From positions 245-64,244 of the forward strand of contig NZ_RCZC01000010.1 in NCBI RefSeq assembly GCF_006439055.1: a DNA stretch of 64,000 nt. Direction: 5' to 3'. Source of the stretch: Sphingomonas glacialis (lineage in GTDB: Bacteria; Pseudomonadota; Alphaproteobacteria; Sphingomonadales; Sphingomonadaceae). This document shows, in pieces, positions 62,001 through 64,000 of this stretch (position 1 is the stretch's first letter; each line of letters starts with the position of its first letter). The notes below the pieces were generated by a model. It did no database searches. It was not told where the DNA came from and saw only the letters and a program-made list of their open reading frames with translations. Both the position numbers and the translations under genes were made by a program.

Positions 62001-63485
62001 CTAGGCTGGACAGTGGTTCCACGGGAGCAGATCGTCGATCTGCCGGGCGGGATAGTCGGCGATGCGCGCGATGGTGTCGGTCAGCCAAGCCTCTGGATCG
62101 ACCCCATTGAGCTTGGCGGTCTCGATCAAGCTGTAGATGGTGGCGGCGCGATGGCCACCCTGGTCCGAGCCCGCGAACAACCAGTTCTTACGACCGACGG
62201 CGATGCCGCGCAGCGAGCGCTCCGCCGCGTTGTTGTCGATCTCGAGCCGACCATCCTCGACGTAGCGGGACAGTGCTGACCAGCGGGTGAGCGCATAGCG
62301 GATCGCGACCGCGAGGTCGGAACGCCGCGCCAGCTTGGGAGCGGTCGCGTCGAGCCATTTGCGGAACGCGGCCAGCAGCGGTCCGGCTCTGGCTTGGCGC
62401 TCGCATCGTCGCTCGTCGGGCGGTCGACCCCGCACGTCCTGCTCGATCGCGTAGAGGCCGGCGATGTGGTCCAGCGCCTCGCGGGCGGTCGCCGATCCGA
62501 TTGCGGCGTGGACATCGAAGAACTTGCGCCGGACGTGCGCCCAGCAGGCGACCTCGGCGACGCGCTCACCATAAAGCCGATCGAAGCCGGCATAGCCATC
62601 CGCATGGAGATCGCCCCGGAACCGGGCGAGGTGCGCGGCCGGGCGCTCGCCCTTGCGGTCGGGTGCATAGCGGAACAGCACCGCTGGCGGTGCTCCGCTG
62701 CCATGCCCGCGCTCGTCGCGCACATAGGTCCATAGCCTGCCGGTCCTGGTGCGCCCCGCGCCGGGCGCAAGCACGGGCACTGGCGTGTCGTCGGCGTGGA
62801 GCGTGGACCCGCCCATGACGTGGCGCTCGAGTGCGTCGACCAGCGGATCGAGCAGGCTCGCCGAACGCCCGACCCAGTCGGCCAGCGTCGAGCGCGCGAG
62901 CTCCACACCGTGCCGGGCATAGATCCCCGACTGGCGGTAGAGCGGGAGATGATCTGCGTACTTGGAGACGAGCACGTGCGCGAGCAGTCCGGCACCGGGT
63001 CTGCCGCGCTCGATCGGCATGGAAGGTAGCGGCGCCTGTACGATGCGCTCGCACGACCGGCAGCTGAGCCGCGGCCGGACATGGCGCACGACCCGGAACG
63101 AAGCCGGGACGTAATCGAGCTGCTCGGTCACGTCCTCGCCCATGCGACGCATCGCGCCGCCGCAGTCGGGACATACGCATGACGGCTCGTGCAACACGTC
63201 CTCGCGTGGCAGGTGGTCGGGGAGTGGCTGGCGATAAGACCTGGCGACGTCGCGAGCCCGGGCAACGACCGGCGCAACCGTGGCGGCGGCTTCCGCCTCG
63301 GCTTCTTCGAGCCCGAGCTCCAGCTGGTCGGCCTCGCGGGTCAGGCGCTCGGACGAGCGACCGAACGCCATGCGCCGAAGCCGCGCCACCTGCATGCGAA
63401 GCTGCTCCAGCTCCACATCGGCCGCGACGAGCATGGCCTTGAGGAGGCCTACATCGTCGGGCAGCGAGGCGGCGTCGAGCAACAC
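62001..63485 (-). CDS. tnpC: IS66 transposase TnpC
   Basis: A 494-residue IS66 transposase. An N-terminal leucine-rich coiled coil (LEQLRMQVARLRRMAFGRSSERL) is followed by a zinc-finger region (PSCVCPDCGGAMRRMGEDVTEQLDYVP and CRSCERIVQAP). The DDE core follows (HADDTPVPVLAPG, DGYAGFDRLY, CWAHVRRKF and NNAAERSLRGIAVGRKNWLFAGSD). All acidic positions seem to be present. GTG start. It forms the catalytic part of the element. Confidence 0.93.
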   Translation of the reverse strand: MLLDAASLPDDVGLLKAMLVAADVELEQLRMQVARLRRMAFGRSSERLTREADQLELGLEEAEAEAAATVAPVVARARDVARSYRQPLPDHLPREDVLHEPSCVCPDCGGAMRRMGEDVTEQLDYVPASFRVVRHVRPRLSCRSCERIVQAPLPSMPIERGRPGAGLLAHVLVSKYADHLPLYRQSGIYARHGVELARSTLADWVGRSASLLDPLVDALERHVMGGSTLHADDTPVPVLAPGAGRTRTGRLWTYVRDERGHGSGAPPAVLFRYAPDRKGERPAAHLARFRGDLHADGYAGFDRLYGERVAEVACWAHVRRKFFDVHAAIGSATAREALDHIAGLYAIEQDVRGRPPDERRCERQARAGPLLAAFRKWLDATAPKLARRSDLAVAIRYALTRWSALSRYVEDGRLEIDNNAAERSLRGIAVGRKNWLFAGSDQGGHRAATIYSLIETAKLNGVDPEAWLTDTIARIADYPARQIDDLLPWNHCPA

Positions 63486-63545
63486 GATCGCTTATACCAG
63501 AACGGCGCCGCCCATGCACGCAGGAACGGCGCCAAACCGTGCTTT

Positions 63546-63893
63546 TTACCAAGCCAGCGTTGGCTGCGACGACCGGATCGGATGCCGCCAGTCGACCCCT
63601 TCGAGCAGCATCGACAGCTGTGCCGGCGTGAGCACGGCGACGCCGTCGGCGGTCGCCGGCCAGGTGAACCGGCCACGCTCCAACCGCTTGGCGTGGAGCA
63701 CCAGACCCTGACCGTCCCACCACAGCAGCTTGACCAGATCGCCGCGCTTGCCTCGGAACACGTACACCGCTCCGCCGAACGGATCCTGGCGAAGCCGCTG
63801 CTGAACGAGCGCCGCCAACCCGTCGAAGCCCTTGCGCATATCCGTGACGCCAGCTGCCAGATACACCCGGACGCCGGCCGGCGGGCCGATCAC
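63546..63893 (-). CDS. tnpB: IS66 accessory protein TnpB
   Basis: A 115-residue IS66 Orf2 protein with the typical VRVYLAAGVTDMRKGFDGLAALVQ, GGAVYVFRGKRGDLVKLLWWDGQGLVL and KRLERGRFTWP. It is needed for transposition in IS66 elements, by an unclear mechanism. The GTG start overlaps the stop of the upstream accessory gene (GTGA). Confidence 0.94.
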   Translation of the reverse strand: MIGPPAGVRVYLAAGVTDMRKGFDGLAALVQQRLRQDPFGGAVYVFRGKRGDLVKLLWWDGQGLVLHAKRLERGRFTWPATADGVAVLTPAQLSMLLEGVDWRHPIRSSQPTLAW

Positions 63894-64000
63894 CCGAACC
63901 CGGCCAGCACGGCCTTCAGCACCCGCGCGTCGATCGGTGGTGCAAGGCGAACGCGTTGCCCACCAGAGCAGATCACCTCGACCACTCCTGGTCCAAGCGG
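63890..64000 (-). CDS. IS66 accessory protein TnpA, partial
   Basis: The last 36 codons of the IS66 Orf1 protein (VVEVICSGGQRVRLAPPID, then ARVLKAVLAGFG and stop). The 5' part lies beyond the window. It overlaps the tnpB start by four bases, the usual coupling in IS66. Confidence 0.8.
   Translation of the reverse strand, partial: PLGPGVVEVICSGGQRVRLAPPIDARVLKAVLAGFG

Larger units (their letters stand above)
61976..64000 (-). mobile_element. IS66-family insertion sequence, partial at the window end
   Basis: The left end begins GTAAGCGTCCGGTGAGGGTG at 61976, the IS66-type terminal repeat. Three genes in the standard IS66 order (accessory orf1, orf2/tnpB, tnpC) lie on the minus strand. The right end is outside the window. 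Confidence 0.88.

Noticed and set aside
1..64000. tRNA, rRNA, CRISPR and replication genes
   Set aside because: Looked for by eye on both strands; no cloverleaf, rRNA signature, spaced repeat array or Rep/Par protein was found.

Overview
The window is GC-rich and looks like accessory DNA (a plasmid or genomic island) from a sphingomonad-type alphaproteobacterium. Supporting signs are three long TonB-dependent receptors, an EcfG-type general-stress promoter, sphingomonad-style CopA/CopB and DUF305 copper genes, and intact or decayed insertion sequences of the IS5, IS6, IS481, IS1182, Tn3 and IS66 families. I saw no rRNA, tRNA, CRISPR array or replication/partition genes, so plasmid versus chromosomal island is undecided.

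Layout. 1-0.8 kb: decayed IS5 remnant and unassigned DNA. 0.8-5.6 kb: a TonB-dependent receptor with aspartate-rich repeats, divergent from a response regulator / histidine kinase / CDF-type transporter operon. 5.9-22.4 kb: a large copper island. It holds copA (P1B ATPase)-cueR and copD-copC on the minus strand. On the plus strand are an anti-sigma / periplasmic metal sensor / ECF sigma module of CnrYXH type, the multicopper oxidase copA, copB, two DUF305 proteins, a small Cys/Met-rich secreted protein, and a CusCBA-CusF efflux operon. Four near-identical ECF promoter motifs with the same spacing precede copC, the sigma operon, copA and a DUF305 gene, so the module probably runs a local copper regulon alongside CueR.

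22.4-26.2 kb: IS6 remnant, an amidase, a small secreted protein under an EcfG-type promoter, a C16 tract and a MITE-like element. 26.2-41 kb (minus strand): a TonB receptor, a PAP2 phosphatase with a YncE-like beta-propeller, and an HAE-type RND efflux operon (PepSY, two-component system, TolC, adaptor, permease) followed by a second, paralogous two-component system. 41.2-43.3 kb: RcnR-like repressor with tandem operators and an RcnA-like Ni/Co exporter, then DUF1289 and DUF3147 genes.

43.3-51.6 kb: an intact IS481 element that cuts off a secreted-protein gene, a solitary ECF sigma factor, a glycine-zipper protein, a hutU fragment, a GAF-PAS-GGDEF-EAL protein, a hybrid-kinase fragment and a broken IS1182. 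51.6-55.4 kb: a TonB receptor with a purple-acid-phosphatase-like enzyme. 55.4-58.8 kb: Tn3 tnpA remnant, then a ClC channel with an HtrA-like protein that lacks all three catalytic residues. 60-61.8 kb: a stand-alone FtsI/PBP3-type transpeptidase. 62-64 kb: an IS66 element running off the end.

The main theme is envelope defence against copper: cytosolic export (P1B ATPase), periplasmic oxidation and binding (CopA, CopB, CopC, DUF305, CusF) and trans-envelope efflux (CusCBA), with Ni/Co export and a second RND pump added.
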